Assembly (NCBI GenBank): GCA_018806915.1
Contig: JAGKQI010000102.1
Location: 620,001-684,000, forward strand
Direction of reading: 5' to 3'
Length of the DNA stretch: 64,000 nucleotides
From: Phytophthora colocasiae
Taxonomy: Eukaryota; Oomycota; Peronosporomycetes; Peronosporales; Peronosporaceae
Below are positions 1-10,200 of this stretch, one piece after another; the stretch's first letter is position 1; the number at the start of each line of letters is the position of its first letter. Position numbers and translations under genes: made by a program. The notes beneath the pieces are model-generated. The model did not search any database and was not told the origin of the DNA. It saw only the letters and a program-made list of their open reading frames with translations.

Positions 1-7
1 GAAGGGC

Positions 8-19
8 AAAATGGCAAAA
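8..19 (-). terminator. Pol III terminator T-runs of tRNA copy 1
   Basis: On the minus strand the tRNA 3' end is followed at once by TTTT, GCCA and a second TTTT. Runs of four or more T are the standard RNA polymerase III stop. The same double run follows every copy in the array; in copy 2 the second run is five T long. Confidence 0.8.
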
Positions 20-92
20 TGGTCATACAGGGGCTCGAACCCTGGACCGCAGCGTTATTAGCACTGTGCTCTACCGACTGAGCTATACGACC
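20..92 (-). tRNA. tRNA-Ile(AAT), array copy 1
   Basis: 73 nt including discriminator A. The 7-bp acceptor stem starts GGTCGTA, the A box reads TAGCTCAGTCGG and the B box GGTTCGAGCCC. The anticodon loop CTAATAA gives anticodon AAT (read as IAU, isoleucine). There is no intron. Two TTTT runs follow on the minus strand. Confidence 0.95.
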
Positions 93-586
93 GCACAACA
101 ACACACACAACCACCACGCAAACAACATGCACACACAACACAACCACACAACCACACACAACCACGCACGCCAACCCACGCCATTCCACATCGCCAAACG
201 CTGCTCCACGCGCTCATCCTACTCGCTCAACCCACTTCCCACACCATCCAAACTTATCCGCCTTATCCGCGCCCAAACCTATCGCCACGTACGAGGCTCC
301 ATGCCGTGCAAAGCGACACGGGTGAGTCGCGCTTGCTCCCGGGAGAACTCACCCGCCACAGCGCATGGCCTTGCTGCGGTCTACAAGGCCGGACCTACGG
401 ACCACTTGGCCGATATCGAGGTGTTGGTCGGACCTGAATGCTGACCTCACCAAGCGAGATGGAGACTTTCCTCCGTGCGGCAACAGGTCCCGACATACCC
501 CGCACGGCGACGCGCACGGCGAAAAGGGCTAAAGAAGCGTGCCAAGCGCGCCAGGAAGGTACGCGCGAAGGGCAAAAATGGCAAAA

Positions 587-659
587 TGGTCATACAGGGA
601 CTCGAACCCTGGACCGCAGCGTTATTAGCACTGTGCTCTACCGACTGAGCTATACGACC
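587..659 (-). tRNA. tRNA-Ile(AAT), array copy 2
   Basis: Same 73 nt cloverleaf as copy 1, except one T-loop base. The B box is GGTTCGAGTCC, closer to the consensus than the other copies, and the T stem CAGGG/CCCTG is intact. Confidence 0.95.
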
Positions 660-1152
660 GCACAACAACACACACAACCACCACGCAAACAACATGCACA
701 CACAACACAACCACACAACCACACACAACCACGCACGCCAACCCACGCCATTCCACATCGCCAAACGCTGCTCCACGCGCTCATCCTACTCGCTCAACCC
801 ACTTCCCACACCATCCAAACTTATCCGCCTTATCCACGCCCAAACCTATCGCCACGCACGAGGCTCCATGCCGTGCAAAGCGACACGTGTGAGTCGCGCT
901 TGCTCCCGGGAGAACTCACCCGCCACAGCGCATGGCCTTGCTGCGGTCTACAAGGCCGGACCTACGGACCACTTGGCCGATATCGAGGTGTTGGTCGGAC
1001 CTGAATGCTGACCTCACCAAGCGAGATGGAGACTTTCCTCCGTGCGGCAACGGGTCCAGACATATCCCGCACGGCGACGCGCACGGCGAAAAGGGCTAAA
1101 GAAGCGTGCCAAGCGCGCCAGGAAGGTACGCGCGAAGGGCAAAATGGCAAAA

Positions 1153-1225
1153 TGGTCATACAGGGGCTCGAACCCTGGACCGCAGCGTTATTAGCACTGT
1201 GCTCTACCGACTGAGCTATACGACC
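1153..1225 (-). tRNA. tRNA-Ile(AAT), array copy 3
   Basis: Identical in the mature region to copy 1: intact A and B boxes, anticodon AAT, no intron, T-runs downstream. Confidence 0.95.
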
Positions 1226-1716
1226 GCACAACAACACACACAACCACCACGCAAACAACATGCACACACAACACAACCACACAACCACACACAACCACGC
1301 ACGCCAACCCACGCCATTCCACATCGCCAAACGCTGCTCCACGCGCTCATCCTACTCGCTCAACCCACTTCCCACACCATCCAAACTTATCCGCCTTATC
1401 CGCGCCCAAACCTATCGCCACGCACGAGGCTCCATGCCGTGCAAAGCGACACGTGAGTCGCGCTTGCTCCCGGGAGAACTCACCCGCCACAGCGCATGGC
1501 CTTGCTGCGGTCTACAAGGCCGGACCTACGGACCACTTGGCCGATATCGAGGTGTTGGTCGGACCTGAATGCTGACCTCACCAAGCGAGATGGAGACTTT
1601 CCTCCGTGCGGCAACGGGTCCAGACATATCCCGCACGGCGACGCGCACGGCGAAAAGGGCTAAAGAAGCGTGCCAAGCGCGCCAGGAAGGTACGCGCGAA
1701 GGGCAAAATGGCAAAA

Positions 1717-1789
1717 TGGTCATACAGGGGCTCGAACCCTGGACCGCAGCGTTATTAGCACTGTGCTCTACCGACTGAGCTATACGACC
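1717..1789 (-). tRNA. tRNA-Ile(AAT), array copy 4
   Basis: Identical in the mature region to copy 1. Its upstream CA-rich tract is shorter by two bases (CACACAACAC rather than CACACACAACAC). Confidence 0.95.
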
Positions 1790-2280
1790 GCACAACAACA
1801 CACACAACCACCACGCAAACAACATGCACACAACACAACCACACAACCACACACAACCACGCACGCCAACCCACGCCATTCCACATCGCCAAACGCTGCT
1901 CCACGCGCTCATCCTACTCGCTCAACCCACTTCCCACACCATCCAAACTTATCCGCCTTATCCGCGCCCAAACCTATCGCCACGCACGAGGCTCCATGCC
2001 GTGCAAAGCGACACGTGTGAGTCGCGCTTGCTCCCGGGAGAACTCACCCGCCACAGCGCATGGCCTTGCTGCGGTCTACAAGGCCGGACCTACGGACCAC
2101 TTGGCCGATATCGAGGTGTTGGTCGGACCTGAATGCTGACCTCACCAAGCGAGATGGAGACTTTCCTCCGTGCGGCAACGGGTCCAGACATATCCCGCAC
2201 GGCGACGCGCACGGCGAAAAGGGCTAAAGAAGCGTGCCAAGCGCGCCAGGAAGGTACGCGCGAAGGGCAAAATGGCAAAA

Positions 2281-2353
2281 TGGTCATACAGGGGCTCGAA
2301 CCCTGGACCGCAGCGTTATTAGCACTGTGCTCTACCGACTGAGCTATACGACC
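2281..2353 (-). tRNA. tRNA-Ile(AAT), array copy 5
   Basis: Identical in the mature region to copy 1. The unit upstream of it carries the GTTCCGGGTAG variant near 2595. Confidence 0.95.
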
Positions 2354-2846
2354 GCACAACAACACACACAACCACCACGCAAACAACATGCACACACAAC
2401 ACAACCACACAACCACACACAACCACGCACGCCAACCCACGCCATTCCACATCGCCAAACGCTGCTCCACGCGCTCATCCTACTCGCTCAACCCACTTCC
2501 CACACCATCCAAACTTATCCGCCTTATCCGCGCCCAAACCTATCGCCACGTACGAGGCTCCATGCCGTGCAAAGCGACACGTGTGAGTCGCGCTTGTTCC
2601 GGGTAGAACTCACCCGCCACAGCGCATGGCCTTGCTGCGGTCTACAAGGCCGGACCTACGGACCACTTGGCCGATATCGAGGTGTTGGTCGGACCTGAAT
2701 GCTGACCTCACCAAGCGAGATGGAGACTTTCCTCCGTGCGGCAACGGGTCCAGACATATCCCGCACGGCGACGCGCACGGCGAAAAGGGCTAAAGAAGCG
2801 TGCCAAGCGCGCCAGGAAGGTACGCGCGAAGGGCAAAATGGCAAAA

Positions 2847-2919
2847 TGGTCATACAGGGGCTCGAACCCTGGACCGCAGCGTTATTAGCACTGTGCTCTA
2901 CCGACTGAGCTATACGACC
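2847..2919 (-). tRNA. tRNA-Ile(AAT), array copy 6
   Basis: Identical in the mature region to copy 1, with intact internal promoter boxes. Confidence 0.95.
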
Positions 2920-3412
2920 GCACAACAACACACACAACCACCACGCAAACAACATGCACACACAACACAACCACACAACCACACACAACCACGCACGCCA
3001 ACCCACGCCATTCCACATCGCCAAACGCTGCTCCACGCGCTCATCCTACTCGCTCAACCCACTTCCCACACCATCCAAACTTATCCGCCTTATCCGCGCC
3101 CAAACCTATCGCCACGTACGAGGCTCCATGCCGTGCAAAGCGACACGTGTGAGTCGCGCTTGCTCCCGGGAGAACTCACCCGCCACAGCGCATGGCCTTG
3201 CTGCGGTCTACAAGGCCGGACCTACGGACCACTTGGCCGATATCGAGGTGTTGGTCGGACCTGAATGCTGACCTCACCAAGCGAGATGGAGACTTTCCTC
3301 CGTGCGGCAACAGGTCCCGACATACCCCGCACGGCGACGCGCATGGCGAAAAGGGCTAAAGAAGCGTGCCAAGCGCGCCAGGAAGGTACGCGCGAAGGGC
3401 AAAATGGCAAAA

Positions 3413-3485
3413 TGGTCATACAGGGGCTCGAACCCTGGACCGCAGCGTTATTAGCACTGTGCTCTACCGACTGAGCTATACGACC
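3413..3485 (-). tRNA. tRNA-Ile(AAT), array copy 7
   Basis: Identical in the mature region to copy 1, with intact internal promoter boxes. Confidence 0.95.
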
Positions 3486-3978
3486 GCACAACAACACACA
3501 CAACCACCACGCAAACAACATGCACACACAACACAACCACACAACCACACACAACCACGCACGCCAACCCACGCCATTCCACATCGCCAAACGCTGCTCC
3601 ACGCGCTCATCCTACTCGCTCAACCCACTTCCCACACCATCCAAACTTATCCGCCTTATCCGCGCCCAAACCTATCGCCACGTACGAGGCTCCATGCCGT
3701 GCAAAGCGACACGTGTGAGTCGCGCTTGCTCCCGGGAGAACTCACCCGCCACAGCGCATGGCCTTGCTGCGGTCTACAAGGCCGGACCTACGGACCACTT
3801 GGCCGATATCGAGGTGTTGGTCGGACCTGAATGCTGACCTCACCAAGCGAGATGGAGACTTTCCTCCGTGCGGCAACGGGTCCCGACATATCCCGCACGG
3901 CGACGCGCACGGCGAAAAGGGCTAAAGAAGCGTGCCAAGCGCGCCAGGAAGGTACGCGCGAAGGGCAAAATGGCAAAA

Positions 3979-4051
3979 TGGTCATACAGGGGCTCGAACC
4001 CTGGACCGCAGCGTTATTAGCACTGTGCTCTACCGACTGAGCTATACGACC
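3979..4051 (-). tRNA. tRNA-Ile(AAT), array copy 8
   Basis: Identical in the mature region to copy 1, with intact internal promoter boxes. Confidence 0.95.
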
Positions 4052-4544
4052 GCACAACAACACACACAACCACCACGCAAACAACATGCACACACAACAC
4101 AACCACACAACCACACACAACCACGCACGCCAACCCACGCCATTCCACATCGCCAAACGCTGCTCCACGCGCTCATCCTACTCGCTCAACCCACTTCCCA
4201 CACCATCCAAACTTATCCGCCTTATCCACGCCCAAACCTATCGCCACGTACGAGGCTCCATGCCGTGCAAAGCGACACGTGTGAGTCGCGCTTGCTCCCG
4301 GGAGAACTCACCCGCCACAGCGCATGGCCTTGCTGCGGTCTACAAGGCCGGACCTACGGACCACTTGGCCGATATCGAGGTGTTGGTCGGACCTGAATGC
4401 TGACCTCACCAAGCGAGATGGAGACTTTCCTCCGTGCGGCAACGGGTCCCGACATATCCCGCACGGCGACGCGCACGGCGAAAAGGGCTAAAGAAGCGTG
4501 CCAAGCGCGCCAGGAAGGTACGCGCGAAGGGCAAAATGGCAAAA

Positions 4545-4616
4545 TGGTCATACAGGGCTCGAACCCTGGACCGCAGCGTTATTAGCACTGTGCTCTACCG
4601 ACTGAGCTATACGACC
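4545..4616 (-). pseudogene. tRNA-Ile(AAT) copy 9 with a 1-nt T-arm deletion
   Basis: 72 nt instead of 73. One C of the run after TTCGAG is missing, so with the CAGGG/CCCTG stem kept the T loop has six bases rather than seven and the B box is shortened. A seven-base T loop is needed for the normal D-loop/T-loop fold and the B box for TFIIIC binding, so this copy is probably poorly or not functional. The rest matches the other copies. Confidence 0.75.
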
Positions 4617-5108
4617 GCACAACAACACACACAACCACCACGCAAACAACATGCACACACAACACAACCACACAACCACACACAACCACGCACGCCAACC
4701 CACGCCATTCCACATCGCCAAACGCTGCTCCACGCGCTCATCCTACTCGCTCAACCCACTTCCCACACCATCCAAACTTATCCGCCTTATCCGCGCCCAA
4801 ACCTATCGCCACGTACGAGGCTCCATGCCGTGCAAAGCGACACGTGTGAGTCGCGCTTGCTCCCGGAGAACTCACCCGCCACAGCGCATGGCCTTGCTGC
4901 GGTCTACAAGGCCGGACCTACGGACCACTTGGCCGATATCGAGGTGTTGGTCGGACCTGAATGCTGACCTCACCAAGCGAGATGGAGACTTTCCTCCGTG
5001 CGGCAACGGGTCCCGACATACCCCGCACGGCGACGCGCACGGCGAAAAGGGCTAAAGAAGCGTGCCAAGCGCGCCAGGAAGGTACGCGCGAAGGGCAAAA
5101 TGGCAAAA

Positions 5109-5181
5109 TGGTCATACAGGGGCTCGAACCCTGGACCGCAGCGTTATTAGCACTGTGCTCTACCGACTGAGCTATACGACC
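5109..5181 (-). tRNA. tRNA-Ile(AAT), array copy 10
   Basis: Identical in the mature region to copy 1. This is the last copy; its unit is cut at 5479. Confidence 0.95.
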
Positions 5182-5479
5182 GCACAACAACACACACAAC
5201 CACCACGCAAACAACATGCACACACAACACAACCACACAACCACCACACACAACCACGCACGCCAACCCACGCCATTCCGCATCGCCAAACGCTGCTCCA
5301 CGCGCTCATCCTACTCGCTCAACCCACTTCCCACACCATCCAAACTTATCCGCCTTATCCGCGCCCAAACCTATCGCCACGTACGAGGCTCCATGCCGTG
5401 CAAAGCGACACGTGTGAGTCGCGCTTGCTCCCGGGAGAACTCACCCGCCACAGCGCATGGCCTTGCTGCGGTCTACAAG

Positions 5480-5818
5480 GGAGATAATTTGGGCTGAGCT
5501 CGAGAGCCGGCGTCTTGAGGGTGCTGGACGGCGTCCTGTCTTGGGAGAGGCAGAGGAAATTCTCGTCGAGATGATCTACGATCTGCGCTTGAACAAGGAG
5601 AAGGTGACTCGTGATTGGATCGCTGCCCAAGCTCGCCGAAAGGAAAGTGCGGGTTCCTTGACGATCCAAACGACTGGTTCATCAGTAAGCATGACGCCTA
5701 CGGTTCACAATTTCGAGTGGCCTGGGCCACACTCAATGACAACAGCGACAGTGACAGTGGCGGCGACAGCTTCAGCGAGCTGCTGGACACGCTCGATGAG
5801 ATCTGTATCGATGAGTAG
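5480..5818 (+). pseudogene. Pogo/CENP-B-like transposase relic, internally deleted
   Basis: Starts exactly where the tRNA array stops. One frame (5480 to about 5640) reads as a helix-turn-helix of the CENP-B/pogo type, including RRLEGAGRRPVLGEAEE and EKVTRDWIAAQARRK. The downstream part is in another frame (about 5640-5818) and gives an acidic C-terminal tail ending LLDTLDEICIDE before a stop. The whole DDE catalytic core that normally lies between these parts is absent. The call rests on HTH resemblance only; other Tc1/pogo subfamilies are possible. Confidence 0.55.
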
Positions 5819-6208
5819 CTCTCGAAGAACATAACACTAGGGGGAGTCAAAGTTGGCATTTTTGCCAGTGATATTTTGGCACGTTTATTTGTATATTTTG
5901 GCGCGAAATATGTCATTTTTCGGCCAAATGACCTGTGATTTCTGAAATCATTCAGCCCCAGACCTGAACGATTTCAGGGATCACAGGTGATTTCCAGAGA
6001 TGCAAAATCGGCCCGAAAATAACAAAGTGCTGTCAGTCGGTATTTTACGCCTGTACCCAACACGGCTCGGGGCATTCCGCACTGGCGAGTACTCATCATC
6101 ACAAGGTCCGTGCCACTAGCTAGATTCCCTCCGCCATACGCTACCTTCCAGTACGTACACCCACCCGTATGCTATGCCACGCTAGGATAATGCTGCATCC
6201 AAGTAGGG

Positions 6209-6484
6209 ATGGCCGCCAACGATGAGAACGGCGCGTCCGCGAAGGTGCATCTTACCAGAGGAGACTACGGCCTTCTAGTGACTTGGATGGAGATACAAGA
6301 GAACTTTAATGCTACTCACGGGACTAACAAGAAGACTACAGTCTCTGGTAAACCGCTGCGGACGAAGACGCAGGCCTTCAACGACCTAGCCGCTTATTTG
6401 AATACCCACACAACTAATGCCAATCTTCCAACCATCAATAAACCCAACACAACCCGGAAATCACTCGTGTTCCATGCGGCGTGA
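6209..6484 (+). pseudogene. Truncated DNA-binding N-terminus of an oomycete transposase-like protein
   Basis: A 91-codon ORF beginning MAANDENGASAKVHLT. The stretch DYGLLVTWMEIQENFNATHG, then TKTQAFNDLAAYLNTHT, resembles the small Myb/trihelix-like N-terminal module (WLEIPENF ... KAFxxLAxYVN) that I associate with repeated oomycete transposon proteins. Nothing catalytic follows. It stops at a junction where the minus-strand fragment begins. Confidence 0.45.
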
Positions 6485-6694
6485 GATTCGTCTTCTTTCT
6501 GCTGAGTCTGGCCATAGTACAAACTCGTCACAAAGGTCATTAAGAGCGATTATGACGCGTGCTGTATAAATGGGAACCGTTCCCTTTCTAAGCCCCCCCC
6601 ACAGTTTTCTAGTGCGACCGAGAGACGCCCCATTGCCGTTGATTCCAAGCCGGTCAAACGCGACGGCCAGCTGAAGCCAGATAGGAGCTTTAGG
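6461..6694 (-). pseudogene. Harbinger-like transposase fragment
   Basis: The minus-strand reading PKAPIWLQLAVAFDRLGING, followed by NGASLGRTRKLWGG, a YTARVIIALNDL helix and WPDSAERRRISRRME, matches the region preceding the first catalytic Asp of PIF/Harbinger (DDE_Tnp_4) transposases. The reading frame ends right after ISRRMEHE, before the catalytic domain. The call is from memory of the family pattern. Confidence 0.55.
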
Positions 6695-6817
6695 GTTCTG
6701 GCTGAACTGCTGCCTCTCGCTTAGTCTTGGCATGCTTGATGGAGTGCGGAATGCAGTGTGATGATCGTTGTGTTGCCTTTCTGTTGGAGTGCCGTGCATC
6801 GCAGTGGCCACCATGTT

Positions 6818-6946
6818 GGGGTTGTCAAAGTTGGAGCCCCTTTATTTCTTGGCGTGTAACCATATTATATTTTGACCGGGTTTCTGTGATATTTTGGCGC
6901 GCTTGCTTGTATATTTTGACACGCGAATCCTAACTTTGACTCCCCC
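6818..6946. repeat. Internal 129 bp inverted-end repeat (MITE-like)
   Basis: GGGGTTGTCAAAGTTGG at 6818-6834 is inverted relative to CTAACTTTGACTCCCCC at 6930-6946. The body also carries a direct copy of the left-end sequence: TGATATTTTGGCGCG followed by TTGTATATTTTG, compare 5869-5909. So the right end of the larger element looks like a complete short MITE of the same family. Confidence 0.6.
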
Positions 6947-6948
6947 TA

Positions 6949-7283
6949 CTAAATCCATTTGCTGGCGTTGATGATAAATTCATTGTTCGTTGTTTTTATT
7001 CAACAATGCGGAATCGAATAGAACTCCCTACGAATTGAACGCCCATCAAATACATGGTTGAAGAGGGCGTTTAATAACAATAGAACACCGCGTACTATTC
7101 GGTATCTACAGTACGTTATGTGGTCACCCTAAAAACACTAATGGCTGATTTGACGCGTCAAAATAGATTTCCACTTCAAATTGTTTCTAATATGGCTTCG
7201 CTTGCGCAAGACCCAGATATTCTTCAGTGCGCAGAACTCATATCCAAACCTCCCGTGGCAAACGCACTGCAGATTAGAGTGCT
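6949..7283. other. AT-rich upstream region, no gene seen
   Basis: 335 bp between the TIR element and the lipase-DnaJ gene. It contains an imperfect hairpin (CATTGTT ... AACAATG, about 6978-7007) and several short T/A runs, but no convincing ORF, repeat or RNA gene. It presumably holds the promoter of the downstream gene. Confidence 0.5.
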
Positions 7284-10200
7284 ATGGCGGCACAAAGTGA
7301 GGATCAATGCCAGCAACAACAGCAGGTAGGCCCAGCCTGGTGGTGGCGCAGCACCAATGGTCGCCACAGCGCAACGCGCACAGTCACCTCCAGTGAGCCA
7401 GAGCTGCTGAGCGCTGCTGTGCTCTGCTCTGCGCTGTCCACTACCAAGGCATCGCCTTCTGCCTCTGATGCGTTGGCCAATGCTTCTGCTGCCCGCGAGC
7501 TGGAGATGCATGTGCGGAAGTCTCCACTGCCGCACACACTGCAGCTCCCGGCGATCGAATTCACAACGGATTACGTGCTTGTGGAGTCTGAGGGCGCTGT
7601 CATTTGTGCCATGCGAGCCACCAGCCCTGGTGATATCGTACAGGCTGTAATGGGGTCTGCAGTACCACTGTCACAGCCGTATATTCACCGTTTTGGCGGT
7701 TCTCGAGTGCACGCGCCGTTCTGGAAGCGCGCGCAACGACTGGATCTCTCTAAACTCCACAACCATGCGCAACAAGGGAATAAAGTATTGCTGTTTTGTG
7801 GACACTCGATCGGCGGTAGTATCGCCAAGTTGGCGTTTTGTGAATTGGTGTACTCCAGTTTGCCTGCGAGTATGCGAGAGATTCTTGAGAAGTTGGATGC
7901 AGATCAGACGAAATCTGACAGTAAGGAGCACAGCCACAAGGACAAACACTTTCGCAAACACAAGCAACAGAAGATCGATGACTGGATGCAGAAAGTTAGT
8001 AGAAACGAGCGTGAAGTTGCGCTTCGAAACCTTCCCGTGGCAATGGCTATCGGGTTTGGCGCGCCGTATACTGGTAATGATGCTCTCGCTGGTTTCTTGA
8101 AGCCACTGGAAATGAACGACCGAGTGGTGACTTTTGTCAACGAATACGACTGTATCCCTGGAGTTTTAAACATTGCCCATTCGGCTGCGATGCTTGCCAA
8201 GACGACGGAAAGACTGGTGACTATTGCGAAGGCAACGAAGGCATTGCTCAACCTATTACCGGCTCCAATGCAGCAACGAATTGCAGACATGGCAAAAGGT
8301 GCTGGTACAGCAGCAGTTCCTAGCGCCACTTCGGCATATTTATCCATGAGCATCACGATGCTTCAGAAGTCATTTGACAAGCTACGTGAGTTCAATGTCG
8401 TCAAGACAGTTGACTATAGGTATGCCCCATGCGGAACCTATATTTTCATGGCGAAAGAAAACGCGGAATTCAACATTTTCGCTGACCCCGTACAAATTCG
8501 GAAGGCTCTAGGCGAAGATGGAGATGAAGCCACCACTGGACTTACTGGAAACTCAATTTTACAGCACATGATGAGTGCGTATGTCGACGCGATCGCTCGG
8601 CGGTCCAGGTCCATCCAGATCAATGCTACCATGAACCATTACGAGCGCCTAAGCGTAGCTCGGAATGCAAGCGACCGTGAGATTCGTAGAGCGTACCGGT
8701 CTCTAGCTTTGAGGTGGCACCCCGATCGCATTGCTCACGGATCTCTTACCGATCAGCAAAAAGAAGTGGCGGAGGATATTTTCAAGCTGTTGGCAGAGTC
8801 CTACGAAGTTCTTTCGAGCCAAGAGAGCCGCCGCGCCTATGACGCGTACTTGGACAGACCTCTAAGTCGTAGAGAGGAGTTCATGCACTATGGAACAGTG
8901 GATGGAATAACTCTAGACGAAGCGATATCAACATTTAAGGACGTCGTTGACAACTTCTCTAGTCAGCTACACCGCATGACGGATCGTTTCAGCTCGTCGA
9001 GTTCTACAAGTGTTGGACACTCTCTTCAACACAATGGAGGCAAGGCAACAGCTTCTTCTCGCAACACTGAGCACCCAACGTCTTCCAGTGGCGTGCACAC
9101 TTCCTCGCCTAAGCTTCCAGTTACATCTGACAATACCGCGACCGGTGTAGCCGCTGCACCAACTTCAACAAGTCAGGTGGCATCTTCTGCTCAAGTTGGC
9201 CCGGGTGGAGTTGCAACCCCCTCGAGCACAGTTTCTGCATCGTCAGCTGGAGTTCCAGCTTCCACACAAGACCCTTCTATTGCCCTAGGCAAGACCGGGG
9301 ACCTGATGGCAAATAATAATGCGGAGACCACCACTTTATCGATTAACACCCGCTCGAGCAGTGACAGTATCGGTTCAAGCTCGAAATTAACAAGTTCAAG
9401 TCTTAAGGCAATCTCTGTGGTTGGAGGCGCAGTGGCTGTAGCTGCCAGTGTGGCAATTATTGTGAGTGCGTGGTCTCAGTTCTCAGATTCCTCCAGAAAG
9501 AAACGACAAGCTGCTGCTGTGCGTGACATGCCAGGTGACAGTTTGGTGTTGCTCTTGGAAGATCGCAAAACTGTTCAGCAGCGACAAAGTCGAACTCCAA
9601 GTATCCAACTTCTCCAAGAATCTAAAGCTCGACAGATCAAGGCGTTCGCGATCGCCAGTTCTCCAGCTAACGATGCAAGGAGAGACTCTGGCGACAGCAG
9701 TTTGTATCTTGCCAAAGAAGCCCAACAAGCCATCGTTGAGTTGACACAGAATGATAAGGAGCAAGACGAAGATGACAAGCTTATAGATGAATTTTTCGAG
9801 TGCGCTACCGAAGGTGACGATGCTGCTATTGAAGCGATGGCCGAGGAAGAGTTTTTCGAGTGTGTGAAACTTGTTCAAGATGTTGATCAACATTTTGCCA
9901 AAAAGTACGAGAAGCTTTACCTGTCACACGGCAAATCGAAAGTTGGCGTGAGGTTCCCGAAAGGCTCCAAAGTAAATACCCCATTTGGACTTGGTGTGGT
10001 AGAGGATTGGCGAGAGAACACCACGGTGGCAGCAATTCGATTCGAAGACGAGTCTCTCCGCTACATCGATAAGAACGAAATTACCCGAGGCGCGTCAATA
10101 GCTTGTGAAATAACGAGCACTGTTGTGGAAGAGAGGAGGGCCGAATTGGCTGAACGTGTGATAACGAAATATGGGTTGGAAGAAGCCAAGACCGGGGACC

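Larger units (their letters stand above)
1..5479. repeat. Tandem array of ~565 bp units, each with a tRNA-Ile(AAT) gene
   Basis: Ten tRNA-bearing units follow one another head to tail, with successive tRNA 5' ends 564-567 bp apart. Each unit holds a minus-strand tRNA, two short T-runs just downstream of it, a CA/CAA-rich low-complexity stretch upstream of it (plus-strand CACAACACAACC-type), and about 330 bp of unique unit sequence. Units differ by a few substitutions and 1-3 bp indels: a 2 bp loss near 1453, GTTCCGGGTAG near 2595 and an extra CAC in the CA tract of the last unit. The first unit is cut by the window edge. After the tenth tRNA the unit stops abruptly at 5479, where transposase-like sequence begins. 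The homogeneity implies recent unequal exchange or conversion. Confidence 0.97.
5838..6948. mobile_element. TA-flanked terminal-inverted-repeat element (~1.1 kb, non-autonomous)
   Basis: The left end TA-GGGGGAGTCAAAGTTGG (5838-5856) is matched by the inverted right end CTAACTTTGACTCCCCC-TA (6930-6948), with 16 of 17 TIR bases agreeing. TA on both sides fits the target duplication of Tc1/mariner/pogo-type elements. Inside are two unrelated partial transposase ORFs on opposite strands (6209-6484 and 6461-6694) and no complete transposase, so the element is dead or non-autonomous and probably composite. Confidence 0.7.

Noticed and set aside
300..480. 5S rRNA or another RNA gene within the tRNA unit
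   Set aside because: No 5S internal control region or other family pattern could be matched; only short hairpins such as GGCCGGACC...GGCC are present.
447..776. Repeated minus-strand ORFs containing CGRIAQSVEH
   Set aside because: The GRIAQSVEHSANNAAVQGS stretch is the translation of the tRNA-Ile gene itself, a well-known artefact; the rest translates the spacer repeat.
1..5479. CRISPR-like array
   Set aside because: Units are 565 bp, carry a tRNA, and spacers are nearly identical, not unique; the genome is eukaryotic.
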